NCBI GenBank assembly: GCA_963169645.1
Contig: CAUJCO010000007.1
Coordinates: 98,737-162,736 of the forward strand
Source of the DNA: Bacteroidota bacterium
Lineage (GTDB): Bacteria > Bacteroidota > Bacteroidia > Chitinophagales > JADIYW01
DNA length: 64,000 bases
Reading direction: 5' to 3'
Each line of letters starts with the position of its first letter. Position 1 is the first letter of the stretch. The notes under the pieces are model-generated. The model ran no database searches and was not told the DNA's origin. It was given only the letters and a program-made list of their open reading frames with translations. Below, piece after piece: positions 16,062 to 24,492 of this stretch. The translations under genes were made by a program, and so were the position numbers.

Positions 16062-18245
16062 ATGTCAATAAGCACATTAGAGCAAGCAGAAGCTTATGTA
16101 TTACATTTAAAACGCTCCGATAATTGGGTGAGTGATGCTGCCATGTTACAGAATTTACAAGAAAGCCAAACTTTTATCGAAAATAATAAGAGAGCTGACT
16201 TACTTCCACATCTTGGTATTCATTTTGCTTTATATTATATAGATAATGGCGAATATCAACAATCTTGGAAATACACAGAAATCGCCAAGGAAAATGCCCT
16301 TTTGTATGCGAATAATGCCAAATTATTAGAAGCCATAAGTTTACAGATTCGAATACAACGTTATTTAGGAAATTTAGAAGCTGCACAGAAATTAGTGCAT
16401 GAGCAAATAGAAATTGCGTATCGCATCAACGACTATTTGCAAATTGCAAGTGCCTACCAAAACCAAACATTATTACTACATAAACAACATTTAAAAGAAG
16501 ATTGTATTGAAGCCGGTAGAAAAGCAATTGAATATATCCAAAAATCTAAAATGGACTATTATATCGCCAATTTCAAGATTGGTTTTTCCGGCATTTTATT
16601 AGATTTTAATGAAACTTCCATTGCATTTGAACAATTAAATCAAGGTTTTAACATTGCTAAAAAAAATAAATTCAAACTACCTTTAGCACTTGCCTATTCA
16701 AACTATGGAACGTATTATCAGCTTGTAGGCAATGAAAAAAAATGTATTGATGCGTATAAAAAATGTATCGCTTTATTTCATCAAATAAATAATACAACAG
16801 ATGAGATGACAGCTAAAATAATGTTGGCAGATGCTTATGAATATTTTAATAAAATTAGTGAAGCCGAACAAACATTAAAAGAAACGATTGCTTTTTCGGA
16901 GCAAAATGGCATAAAATACAACTTGATTGGCATTTATGAAACACTGAGTAAATTACAAGAAAAGAAAGGAAACTACATAGATGCATTAGCAAATTATAAA
17001 AAATTAAATCAGATAAAAGAAGAATACCTCAATAATGAAACAAAAAACAAACTACAAAAATTGGAAACCAACATGAAGTTGGATGTCTTAAAAATAGAAA
17101 AAGAAAATGCAGAGAAAATGGCATCTGTAAAACATGATTTTTTAGCCAATATGAGTCATGAAATTAGGACACCAATTAATAGTATTTTAGGCATTTGTTA
17201 TTTATTAGAGCAACAAACACTCAACGAAATTCAACATAACTATATACAAAGATTAAAACGATCCGGAGAAAATTTATTAGGAATTATTAATGATGTATTA
17301 GATATATCAAAGATTGAATCCGGAAAAATGGAACTTACCAATGACCTATTTTCTTTAGATGATTTGATAAATGACATTTTTAATGCACTCGAACCAAAAG
17401 CAAAAGACAAAGAAATTCAGTTTAAAATTATTAACAGATTTAAAAAGAAAAAGCAACTACTCGGTGATAAAATAAGATTATATCAAATATTACTCAACAT
17501 CGTTTCTAATGCTATTAAATTTACAAATGAAGGCAGTGTTACACTACTTACGGATTGCAAGGAAACGGATGAACATCACAGTCAAATAACGTTTACCATA
17601 AAAGATACAGGAATTGGTATTACAAAAAATAAAATAGATAAAATTTTTGAGCGATACGAACAAGCAGATGCAACTATTAAAGATAAGTTTGGTGGAACCG
17701 GATTAGGTTTATCTATTTCAAAAAAAATAGTGCAATTAATGAATGGTACTATTGACATTAAAAGTAAATTAAATAAAGGAACTGAGTTTATTATAAGCAT
17801 TCCAATGAAAAACGCTGTGCAAATGAATGAAGTTGCTACAGATGATATAATGATTACTCCTGAATTACTAAATAATAAGTTGATTTTAATTGCCGATGAT
17901 AATTTAGAGAACAGATTAGTAGCTAAAGAAATTTTATTAAACTTCAACAAGACCATAAAAGTGATTGAAGCCAATGACGGCAACGAAGTAATCAATTTGC
18001 TTTTCAAAAAAATACCGGATATTATTTTTATGGACTTAGATATGCCGAATTTAAATGGCATTGAAACAACACAACAAATACGAAAAAATAAAAAATACCA
18101 TACCATAAAAATAATTGGAAATACGGCTTCCTTATCGTCATTTACAAAAGAAGAATTTCACGAAATTGGATTTGATGCATTTATTTACAAACCATACAAA
18201 CCCAAAGATTTGTATCGGTTATTAGTAACTTTGCTTACAAAGTAA
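16062..18245 (+). CDS. Soluble hybrid sensor histidine kinase (TPR-HisKA-HATPase-REC)
   Basis: A 727-residue signalling protein without signal peptide or membrane segments. Residues 1-330 form a superhelix of tetratricopeptide-like repeats, followed by a short coiled coil, the dimerisation/phospho-acceptor domain with His366 in MSHEIRTPINS, an ATPase domain (NIVSNAIKF, DTGIGI, FGGTGLGLSI) and a C-terminal receiver with Asp658 in FMDLDMPNLNG. The TPR region should bind an intracellular peptide or protein signal. No separate output protein is adjacent, so phosphate must leave via an HPt or via the receiver alone. It converges on the M48-like protease gene with one base between the stops. Confidence 0.92.
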   Translation: MSISTLEQAEAYVLHLKRSDNWVSDAAMLQNLQESQTFIENNKRADLLPHLGIHFALYYIDNGEYQQSWKYTEIAKENALLYANNAKLLEAISLQIRIQRYLGNLEAAQKLVHEQIEIAYRINDYLQIASAYQNQTLLLHKQHLKEDCIEAGRKAIEYIQKSKMDYYIANFKIGFSGILLDFNETSIAFEQLNQGFNIAKKNKFKLPLALAYSNYGTYYQLVGNEKKCIDAYKKCIALFHQINNTTDEMTAKIMLADAYEYFNKISEAEQTLKETIAFSEQNGIKYNLIGIYETLSKLQEKKGNYIDALANYKKLNQIKEEYLNNETKNKLQKLETNMKLDVLKIEKENAEKMASVKHDFLANMSHEIRTPINSILGICYLLEQQTLNEIQHNYIQRLKRSGENLLGIINDVLDISKIESGKMELTNDLFSLDDLINDIFNALEPKAKDKEIQFKIINRFKKKKQLLGDKIRLYQILLNIVSNAIKFTNEGSVTLLTDCKETDEHHSQITFTIKDTGIGITKNKIDKIFERYEQADATIKDKFGGTGLGLSISKKIVQLMNGTIDIKSKLNKGTEFIISIPMKNAVQMNEVATDDIMITPELLNNKLILIADDNLENRLVAKEILLNFNKTIKVIEANDGNEVINLLFKKIPDIIFMDLDMPNLNGIETTQQIRKNKKYHTIKIIGNTASLSSFTKEEFHEIGFDAFIYKPYKPKDLYRLLVTLLTK

Positions 18246-18246
18246 A

Positions 18247-18933
18247 TTACTTACAATTATCATTTTTACATTTTGGAATTGGAATATTCTTTTCAGAACC
18301 GGCTTTAAAAGTACTATCTCTGCAAGCTACATCTTTATGATAGCCTGCTTCTGTATAACCCTTTTCTTTGGAAATAAATTCGATGATTGCGGGCACTCCT
18401 TTTTGGATAATTTTTGCTGTTACATCTGTAGAAAAAACAGTAGGCAAAATCAATCGAGTTGCACTAAAATCTGCAACTTGCTCGTGATGAGAGCAAAAAT
18501 CGGAAGCACATTTTATGCAAATGGTATTACAATTCACTATTCTTGGATTATTGCAAACCGAATCATAAACATGTCCAACTTCATGAGCGAGTATCAAAAT
18601 AATACTTTCCGTATTTATATATTTACTATTAACCAAACCGGCAGAAATATAGATACACTCATTTGAAATAAAAGCTCGAATATTATCCTCATTTATAAAA
18701 TAAAATGATAAATCAGGATATTTTGGTTTAAATAAATTGAAAATAGAATCAACCAATGCAATCTTTGACTGATTTATTTTCTTATTAATCCGAATATGTT
18801 TATACGAATATAAAGAAGCCGTACTGTATTTGGTAAAACAATGAATTGTGTCTATTTTATCTGCAGCGTTTATGGGCAAATACGATAAAAACAGCATTCC
18901 AATAAAACAAATAATCCATTTTAAATATTGCAT
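18247..18933 (-). CDS. Exported M48-like zinc metalloprotease
   Basis: A 228-residue protein with signal peptide MQYLKWIICFIGMLFLSYLPINA. The zinc motif HEVGH lies in ILILAHEVGHVYDS and a downstream HHEQVADFSATR supplies the expected third ligand (M48 proteases have ExxAD here). Several cysteines (CNNPRIVNCNTICIKCASDFC) lie between the two, suggesting disulphides or an extra metal site. The protein is short, without the usual M48 membrane helices, so it is a periplasmic soluble member or a distant relative. It starts 3 bp after the preceding small gene and is probably in an operon with it. Confidence 0.7.
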   Translation of the reverse strand: MQYLKWIICFIGMLFLSYLPINAADKIDTIHCFTKYSTASLYSYKHIRINKKINQSKIALVDSIFNLFKPKYPDLSFYFINEDNIRAFISNECIYISAGLVNSKYINTESIILILAHEVGHVYDSVCNNPRIVNCNTICIKCASDFCSHHEQVADFSATRLILPTVFSTDVTAKIIQKGVPAIIEFISKEKGYTEAGYHKDVACRDSTFKAGSEKNIPIPKCKNDNCK

Positions 18934-18936
18934 ACA

Positions 18937-19338
18937 TCAGAAAGGATGATTCGCTTCTATAATAATTTTTCTTTGTGTTTTAGGAATACCACTTGCCGTT
19001 AATTTTGCCGGAATATCATCTACAATAACATGAATAATATTTTTTTGTCCTTTTCTTATTTTTTCTAAATAAACTTTTGTAATAATTGATACCGGATATA
19101 CTGTATAAATTACATGTTCTATGCTTGATGTAATCCAAACTTCTACAGTAAAATTCTCTTTAGATAAATCTACTCTTCCGTCCAATTCTCTGGTGGGCAA
19201 TGTACCATTATAAGCAATTCCGGTTTCATATTTACTGTTGCCTAAAATACCGGCGTTCACTACTAAATCATCTGATAATGTGCTACCTGCTTTTCCTATT
19301 AATTCAAATGCAAAATTTACTTTACTTTTCATAATCAT
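18937..19338 (-). CDS. Hypothetical protein, co-transcribed with the M48-like protease
   Basis: About 133 residues from ATG 19338 (MIMKSKVNFAFELIG); ATG 19332 is equally possible. Upstream codons to 19434 look non-coding and contain an inverted repeat. It is not recognised. The sequence is soluble with no signal peptide, beta-rich by eye (FTVEVWITSSIEHVIYTVYP), and includes GILGNSKYETGIAYNGTLP. It stops 3 bp before the M48-like gene. A role next to an exported protease cannot be inferred. Confidence 0.6.
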   Translation of the reverse strand: MIMKSKVNFAFELIGKAGSTLSDDLVVNAGILGNSKYETGIAYNGTLPTRELDGRVDLSKENFTVEVWITSSIEHVIYTVYPVSIITKVYLEKIRKGQKNIIHVIVDDIPAKLTASGIPKTQRKIIIEANHPF

Positions 19339-19399
19339 AGTTTTTGTTGGTTTATAATTGATTTTTGATTCTATCAAGATAATACATATTTTGACGAAA

Positions 19400-19416
19400 T
19401 GCAACAATCTATTGCA
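19400..19416. promoter_or_regulatory. Inverted repeat TGCAA-N7-TTGCA
   Basis: TGCAACAATCTATTGCA lies 62 bp upstream of the small gene at 18937-19338. Its half-sites match those of the two operators at the TonB receptor promoter, but the spacer is two bases longer. On the minus strand it also reads as two direct TGTTGCA copies. Possible weak operator, unproven. Confidence 0.3.
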
Positions 19417-19430
19417 ACATAAACAAAAAA

Positions 19431-19458
19431 ACATCGGATATTTTAATTTACCCGATGT
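19431..19458 (-). terminator. Terminator of pruA
   Basis: On the minus strand ACATCGG pairs with CCGATGT across a 14-nt AT-rich loop, followed by seven T. It begins 28 bp after the pruA stop. Confidence 0.8.
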
Positions 19459-19486
19459 CTTTTATTCTATTAACTAAGGATTAAAC

Positions 19487-21118
19487 CTACTCTTCGCTCA
19501 TATATGGATAAGCATAGTATTTGGGTGAAATGTAGCTTTCTTTTACCGTTCTTGGAGACACCCATCGTAGTAAATTCCATTTGCTTCCAGCCTTATCGTT
19601 TGTTCCACTTTTTCTGGCACCACCAAATGGTTGCTGACCAACTACTGCTCCGGTGCATTTATCATTTATATAAAAATTTCCGGCACTATTGGTCAATGCT
19701 TTTTTCATTTTTTCTATTGCATAAATATCTTGAGCAATGATGGCTCCGGTAAGTGCATATTCTGATGTCGTATCTACTAAGTGAAGGGTGGCATCTAAAT
19801 CTTCCTCATCATAAACATAAATCGTTAATACCGGACCGAAAATTTCTTCTCGCATGGTTAAGGATTTTGGATCTTTTGTAAGTATTACGGTTGGCTCAAT
19901 GAAATACCCTTTTTTATTATCGTAGTTACCACCATACATGATGATATTATCCGGATTGGATTTAGCTTGTTCGATGTAATTGGTGATGCGTTTATAAGCA
20001 TCTTCTGAAATAACAGCACCCATTAAAACGGTAAAGTTTTCTACATTTCCGATTTTAAATGTTTTTAATGCTTCATACATTTTTTCCCATGTGGCATCCC
20101 AAATAGAATTTGGAACATAGGCACGCGAACATGCCGAGCATTTTTGCCCTTGAAACTCGAATGCACCACGCAGTAAGGCGGTGGCTAACACATCAATATC
20201 CGCACTGCTGTGTGCAATAATAAAATCTTTACCGCCTGTTTCACCTACTAATCTTGGATAGTTTTTATATAGATGTAAATTTTTTCCTACGGTTTCCCAA
20301 ATATGATTAAACACGCCGGTAGATCCGGTAAAATGTACACCTGCAAAATCAGGATGAGCTAAAATAAGATTGGTCGTTTCAACAGCATTGGCAAATACCA
20401 TATTAATAACACCATCCGGCAAGCCGGCTTCTCTAAAAATTTCCATTACAGTCCAAGCCGAATAAATTTGAGTATTAGATGGTTTCCATACAATTACATT
20501 GCCCATTAATGCCGGAGCCGCTGATAAATTTCCGGAAATAGCCGTAAAATTAAATGGTGTAATGGCATAAATAAATCCTTCTAATGGTCGATACTCTAAC
20601 GTATTACGCATTCCGGGCGAAGAAATCGGCTGTTCACTATAAATCTGTGCAGCAAAATAAACATTGAAACGTAAAAAATCTGCTAACTCACATGCAGCAT
20701 CAATTTCTGCTTGAAATACATTTTTGGATTGTGCCAACATCGTAGCCGCATTAATGGATGCTCTGTACGGACCGGCAATTAAATCGGCCGCTTTAAGAAA
20801 AATGGAAGCTCGCTCTTCCCAATGCATATTTGCCCATTTCTCTCTGGCACTTAATGCTGCATCTATTGCTTGCTGAACATGTGTTGCATTGCCTTTGTGG
20901 TATTGTGCAATTTTATGGTCGAGTTCGTGAGGCGGAAATATATCGGCTGTTTCGTTGGTACGAACTTCTTTTCCATTAATAAACATTGGAATATCGTACA
21001 CACAATTTTTGCGACGAGCAAGTTCAAGTTTTAATTGTTTGCGTTCGTTGCTATTAGGTAAGTACGATAAAATGGGTTCATTGTTTGGAATTGCAATGGA
21101 AGCGATTTTATTAGGCAT
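19487..21118 (-). CDS. pruA: L-glutamate gamma-semialdehyde (P5C) dehydrogenase
   Basis: Oxidises glutamate semialdehyde to glutamate with NAD, the second step of proline breakdown. The 543-residue aldehyde dehydrogenase has the catalytic Cys in GQKCSACSR, the general-base Glu in LVGETGGKD, a HFTGSTGVF nucleotide loop and the C-terminal QQPFGGARKSGTNDKAG typical of P5CDH. It is monofunctional: no proline dehydrogenase domain is fused and no putA/prodh is adjacent. It has its own terminator at 19431-19458. A perfect -7-like TAATTTTG lies at 21182-21175 upstream, without a good -33. Confidence 0.95.
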   Translation of the reverse strand: MPNKIASIAIPNNEPILSYLPNSNERKQLKLELARRKNCVYDIPMFINGKEVRTNETADIFPPHELDHKIAQYHKGNATHVQQAIDAALSAREKWANMHWEERASIFLKAADLIAGPYRASINAATMLAQSKNVFQAEIDAACELADFLRFNVYFAAQIYSEQPISSPGMRNTLEYRPLEGFIYAITPFNFTAISGNLSAAPALMGNVIVWKPSNTQIYSAWTVMEIFREAGLPDGVINMVFANAVETTNLILAHPDFAGVHFTGSTGVFNHIWETVGKNLHLYKNYPRLVGETGGKDFIIAHSSADIDVLATALLRGAFEFQGQKCSACSRAYVPNSIWDATWEKMYEALKTFKIGNVENFTVLMGAVISEDAYKRITNYIEQAKSNPDNIIMYGGNYDNKKGYFIEPTVILTKDPKSLTMREEIFGPVLTIYVYDEEDLDATLHLVDTTSEYALTGAIIAQDIYAIEKMKKALTNSAGNFYINDKCTGAVVGQQPFGGARKSGTNDKAGSKWNLLRWVSPRTVKESYISPKYYAYPYMSEE

Positions 21119-21235
21119 AATTAAAATTATTTGATTTTAGATAATGATTTGAGAACTTATATCTAAGTATAAAACAAAATTACGCCTTTTTAGTTGAAAA
21201 TGAAAATTAGTTGTTGTAACAAGTATTTTTATTAT

Positions 21236-22864
21236 TTAAACTTGTTTAAAGGCAATAACTGCTTTATACTCTTTTTCAAAATCTTTCAAATTCTTAACTG
21301 CAATTTCAGCAGAATAATTTAATTGTGTATTAAAAAAGTGATCTAATTTATCCAAATTAGCATCAATATCCGGACGTTCAAAATATAATCTTCCGGTTCT
21401 ACGGATAATAAAATCGGATGAATTATTTGTCATTTCATATTCTAAACAATATTCAGCTTCTGCCAATAATAAGTCATTATTAAAATTGGTTTGTGCAGAT
21501 GCCAAAATATACTGTGTGTTACTTCCATATTTTAACACTAAATTCAACACATCATCTAAATAAAATTGTTTGAAATCATCTTGCAAATCTCGGGCGTAAT
21601 CGTACGGATATTTATCTAAATGACCGCCACTTAATTTAATAAACTCTGTGTTACACTTTGGAAACTGTCTACCTTCTTCTATTTTTAATTGTTTACAAAC
21701 TACGTTCACGCTACGTTCTGCCATTTTACGAAATCCGGTTAATTTTCCACCGGCGATGGAAATTAAGTTTGAATCAGAAATAAAAATTTCATCTTTCCGA
21801 GATAAATCAGAAGGTGATTTTCCATCTTCATGTATCAACGGTCGCAAGCCTGCCCAAGTAGATTCCACATCGTCCAAATTTAATTGTGCTGCCGGAAACA
21901 TAAAATTGGCTGCATCCAATAAATATTGAACATCCTCTTTTTCAGCATGTGGGAAATTGGTATCTCCGGAATAGTTCGTATCGGTAGTGCCTAAATATAC
22001 TTTTTTTCCTCTGGGAATGGCAAACATCATACGTCCATCTTTAATATCAAAATAAACGGCTTGTTTGATTGGTAATTTCTCTTTTCCAATAACGATATGA
22101 ATACCTTTGGTAAGATGCAATCTTTTTTTATTGATAGATTTATCTATCTTTCTTAAATCATCTACCCAAGGACCGCAGGCATTGATGATTTTTTTTGCTT
22201 TAATTTTAATATTATTTCCTGAAATAACATCATTGCAAATCGCTCCTTTTATCTTGTTTTTATCATCCAATATAAAAGTATCGAATGCCATATAATTGAT
22301 ACACATCGCACCTTTTTCTACGGCTGTTTTTAATACTTCTATTGTTAAACGAGCATCATCACTTCTATACTCAACATACATACCGCCTCCTTTTAATATT
22401 TTTTCATTCAAGAGCGGCTCTTGTTGGATAGTTTCTTTTTCAGATAGCATGTTTCTGCGTTCATCGCTCTCTACGCCGGCTAATCGGTCGTACACATATA
22501 AGCCCAATGAAGTAGAATATTTACCGAGAGAACCACCTTCAACAATAGGCAACAACATGCGCTCCGGAATAACAATATGTGGTGCATTTTTATATAAAAT
22601 AGCGCGCTCCTGCCCTACTTCTCGTACAATACCAAATTCCAATTGTTTTAAATAACGCAAGCCACCATGAATTAATTTGGTGGAGCGAGAACTTGTACCG
22701 GAAGCAAAATCGGATTTTTCAATTAGTGCAACACGCAAACCACGTGTGGCAGCATCTAATGCTATGCCGGCACCGGTGATGCCACCACCAATTACTAATA
22801 AGTCGTATTTTTCTGTTTGAAGTTGCTGAATGTATCGGGCTCTGTTGCGTGCTGAAAAGGACAT
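21236..22864 (-). CDS. glpD: FAD-dependent glycerol-3-phosphate dehydrogenase
   Basis: Oxidises glycerol-3-phosphate to DHAP and feeds electrons to quinones. A 542-residue flavoprotein: FAD motif LLVIGGGITGAGIALDAATRG near 24-44, the GTSSRSTKLIHGGLRYL family signature, a second dinucleotide segment IINACGPWVDD, and a C-terminal helical domain. It is peripheral to the inner membrane. It is monocistronic on the minus strand, with 138 bp before it and no glpK/glpF neighbour. Confidence 0.95.
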   Translation of the reverse strand: MSFSARNRARYIQQLQTEKYDLLVIGGGITGAGIALDAATRGLRVALIEKSDFASGTSSRSTKLIHGGLRYLKQLEFGIVREVGQERAILYKNAPHIVIPERMLLPIVEGGSLGKYSTSLGLYVYDRLAGVESDERRNMLSEKETIQQEPLLNEKILKGGGMYVEYRSDDARLTIEVLKTAVEKGAMCINYMAFDTFILDDKNKIKGAICNDVISGNNIKIKAKKIINACGPWVDDLRKIDKSINKKRLHLTKGIHIVIGKEKLPIKQAVYFDIKDGRMMFAIPRGKKVYLGTTDTNYSGDTNFPHAEKEDVQYLLDAANFMFPAAQLNLDDVESTWAGLRPLIHEDGKSPSDLSRKDEIFISDSNLISIAGGKLTGFRKMAERSVNVVCKQLKIEEGRQFPKCNTEFIKLSGGHLDKYPYDYARDLQDDFKQFYLDDVLNLVLKYGSNTQYILASAQTNFNNDLLLAEAEYCLEYEMTNNSSDFIIRRTGRLYFERPDIDANLDKLDHFFNTQLNYSAEIAVKNLKDFEKEYKAVIAFKQV

Positions 22865-23002
22865 GTTTAAAAAGATAAAAAATGGATAATAATTTAAAGA
22901 TACGTGTTGTATTTATTTAGTTGGATATAGGAAATAGAAAATACAAATAAATAAGGATAAAATTTAGATTAAAAAAAACAGACTAATTGTTCAACCAAAA
23001 TT

Positions 23003-23431
23003 TCATTTTTTTTCAAATACTTGAAGGTATGAATCCGGTAATGCGTTTATTTTTCGTTCTTTAAAGTTAAAATAAACACAACCGGTACGCAATACAGCCA
23101 AGCTACGTTCTTGATTTTTGATAAAATGAAAAATTAAATCAAAGCTACATTCCGTAATGGTATCTACGCCTACTTCACAAACGATTTCATCGCCTAAAAA
23201 ACCTTCCGATTTATAATTGATGGTGTGGTTGGCAACTATTATTCCAACTTTATTTTCAACATCCACATAATTTAATTTAAAATAGGCAAAGAAATTTTCT
23301 CGCACGGTATTGGCAAAAACCAAGATACGTTCGTTGCCCATGTGTTCCGCAATATTGATATCGGCCTGTGTGATTGTAAACGGAAAGGAATATAAAATTC
23401 GTTGTGGTATTTCTATTTTTACACGTTGCAT
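23003..23431 (-). CDS. Acyl-CoA thioesterase, 4HBT hot-dog fold
   Basis: A 142-residue single hot-dog domain. The active-site region AEHMGNERILVFANTVRENFF corresponds to the D/E-x-x-G-H loop and long helix of YbgC/4HBT enzymes (here D/E is in IAEHMG). The usual length and VNHTINYKSEG-type strand support an acyl-CoA thioesterase. It follows tsaD after 10 bp and so is probably co-transcribed, without an obvious shared role. The acyl substrate is not predictable. Confidence 0.8.
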   Translation of the reverse strand: MQRVKIEIPQRILYSFPFTITQADINIAEHMGNERILVFANTVRENFFAYFKLNYVDVENKVGIIVANHTINYKSEGFLGDEIVCEVGVDTITECSFDLIFHFIKNQERSLAVLRTGCVYFNFKERKINALPDSYLQVFEKK

Positions 23432-23441
23432 ATTCTATCTA

Positions 23442-24449
23442 TTAAAATTCTAATCTTGCTTTAATTGGAATATCTAATGTACAAAACTCATTTCTTAAGT
23501 ATTTATAGTATGCACTTATAGCAATCATTCCTGCATTATCTGTACAATATTGAAATTGAGGAATATATACATTCCAATTATTTTTCTTTCCAAATTCACT
23601 TAACGTATTTCTCAAACCGGAATTAGCACTTACACCACCGGCAATAGCAATGTCATTTATTCCGGTTTCTTGAGATGCCTTCAATAATTTCTTCATTAAT
23701 ATAGATATAATTGTTTGCTGTACAGAGGCACATATATCATTTAAATTTTCTTGAATAAAGGAAGGGTTTAACTTCGATTCTTTTTGTAAAAAATATAAAA
23801 CATTGGTTTTTAACCCACTAAAGGAAAAATCTAAACCATCTATTTGAGGTTCTGAAAAAGAAAACCGCTTCGGATTTCCTGTTTGCGCATATTTATCAAT
23901 TAATGGACCACCCGGATACGGCAATTGTAACATCTTTGCTGTTTTATCAAAAGCTTCACCGGCAGCATCGTCAATCGTAGTTCCAATAACTTCCATTTCT
24001 AAATAATCTTTTACTAAAACTATTTGCGTATGACCACCTGATACAGTAAGACATAAAAAAGGAAAATTTGGTTTAGGTTCATCTATAAAATGAGCCAATA
24101 CGTGTGCGTGCATGTGGTGCACGTCTATCAATGGAATATTCAAAGCTTGTGCATACGATTTTGCAAACATACCACCTACCAAAAGAGAACCCATCAAACC
24201 TGGACCTCTTGTAAATGCCACTGCTTTCAAATCTTTAGCCGTTACGTTTGCTTGCTTCATCGCTTCTACTACAACCGGAACTATATTTTTGGTATGCTCT
24301 CTGCTTGCCATTTCCGGCACTACACCACCATATTGCTCGTGCACTTTTTGATTTGCCGTCAAATTAGAAATTACTTTGCCATCCACACACACTGCAGCAG
24401 AAGTATCATCACAAGAAGATTCAATCGCTAAAAGGATAATTTCAGGCAT
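23442..24449 (-). CDS. tsaD: tRNA N6-threonylcarbamoyladenosine transferase TsaD
   Basis: Transfers the threonylcarbamoyl group to A37 of ANN-decoding tRNAs with TsaB/E. A 335-residue ASKHA protein with metal-binding HHMHAH near 110-115, AIESSCDDT at the N-terminus, VSGGHTQIV and GGVSANSGLR, and the late DNAGMIA motif. An essential core gene. It is divergent from the TamB-like gene, whose promoter lies just beyond this start codon. Confidence 0.97.
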   Translation of the reverse strand: MPEIILLAIESSCDDTSAAVCVDGKVISNLTANQKVHEQYGGVVPEMASREHTKNIVPVVVEAMKQANVTAKDLKAVAFTRGPGLMGSLLVGGMFAKSYAQALNIPLIDVHHMHAHVLAHFIDEPKPNFPFLCLTVSGGHTQIVLVKDYLEMEVIGTTIDDAAGEAFDKTAKMLQLPYPGGPLIDKYAQTGNPKRFSFSEPQIDGLDFSFSGLKTNVLYFLQKESKLNPSFIQENLNDICASVQQTIISILMKKLLKASQETGINDIAIAGGVSANSGLRNTLSEFGKKNNWNVYIPQFQYCTDNAGMIAISAYYKYLRNEFCTLDIPIKARLEF

Positions 24450-24469
24450 AAAAATTGGTTATTTTTGGG

Positions 24470-24477
24470 TAATTTTG
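24470..24477 (+). promoter_or_regulatory. -7 promoter element of the TamB-like gene
   Basis: TAATTTTG followed by CAC exactly matches TAnnTTTG and is identical in 11 bases to the -7 element of the sigma factor gene. No good -33 TTG is present at the usual distance. Transcription would begin about 10 nt before the TTG start at 24493. Confidence 0.5.
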
Positions 24478-24492
24478 CACTTTTCAAAATCG

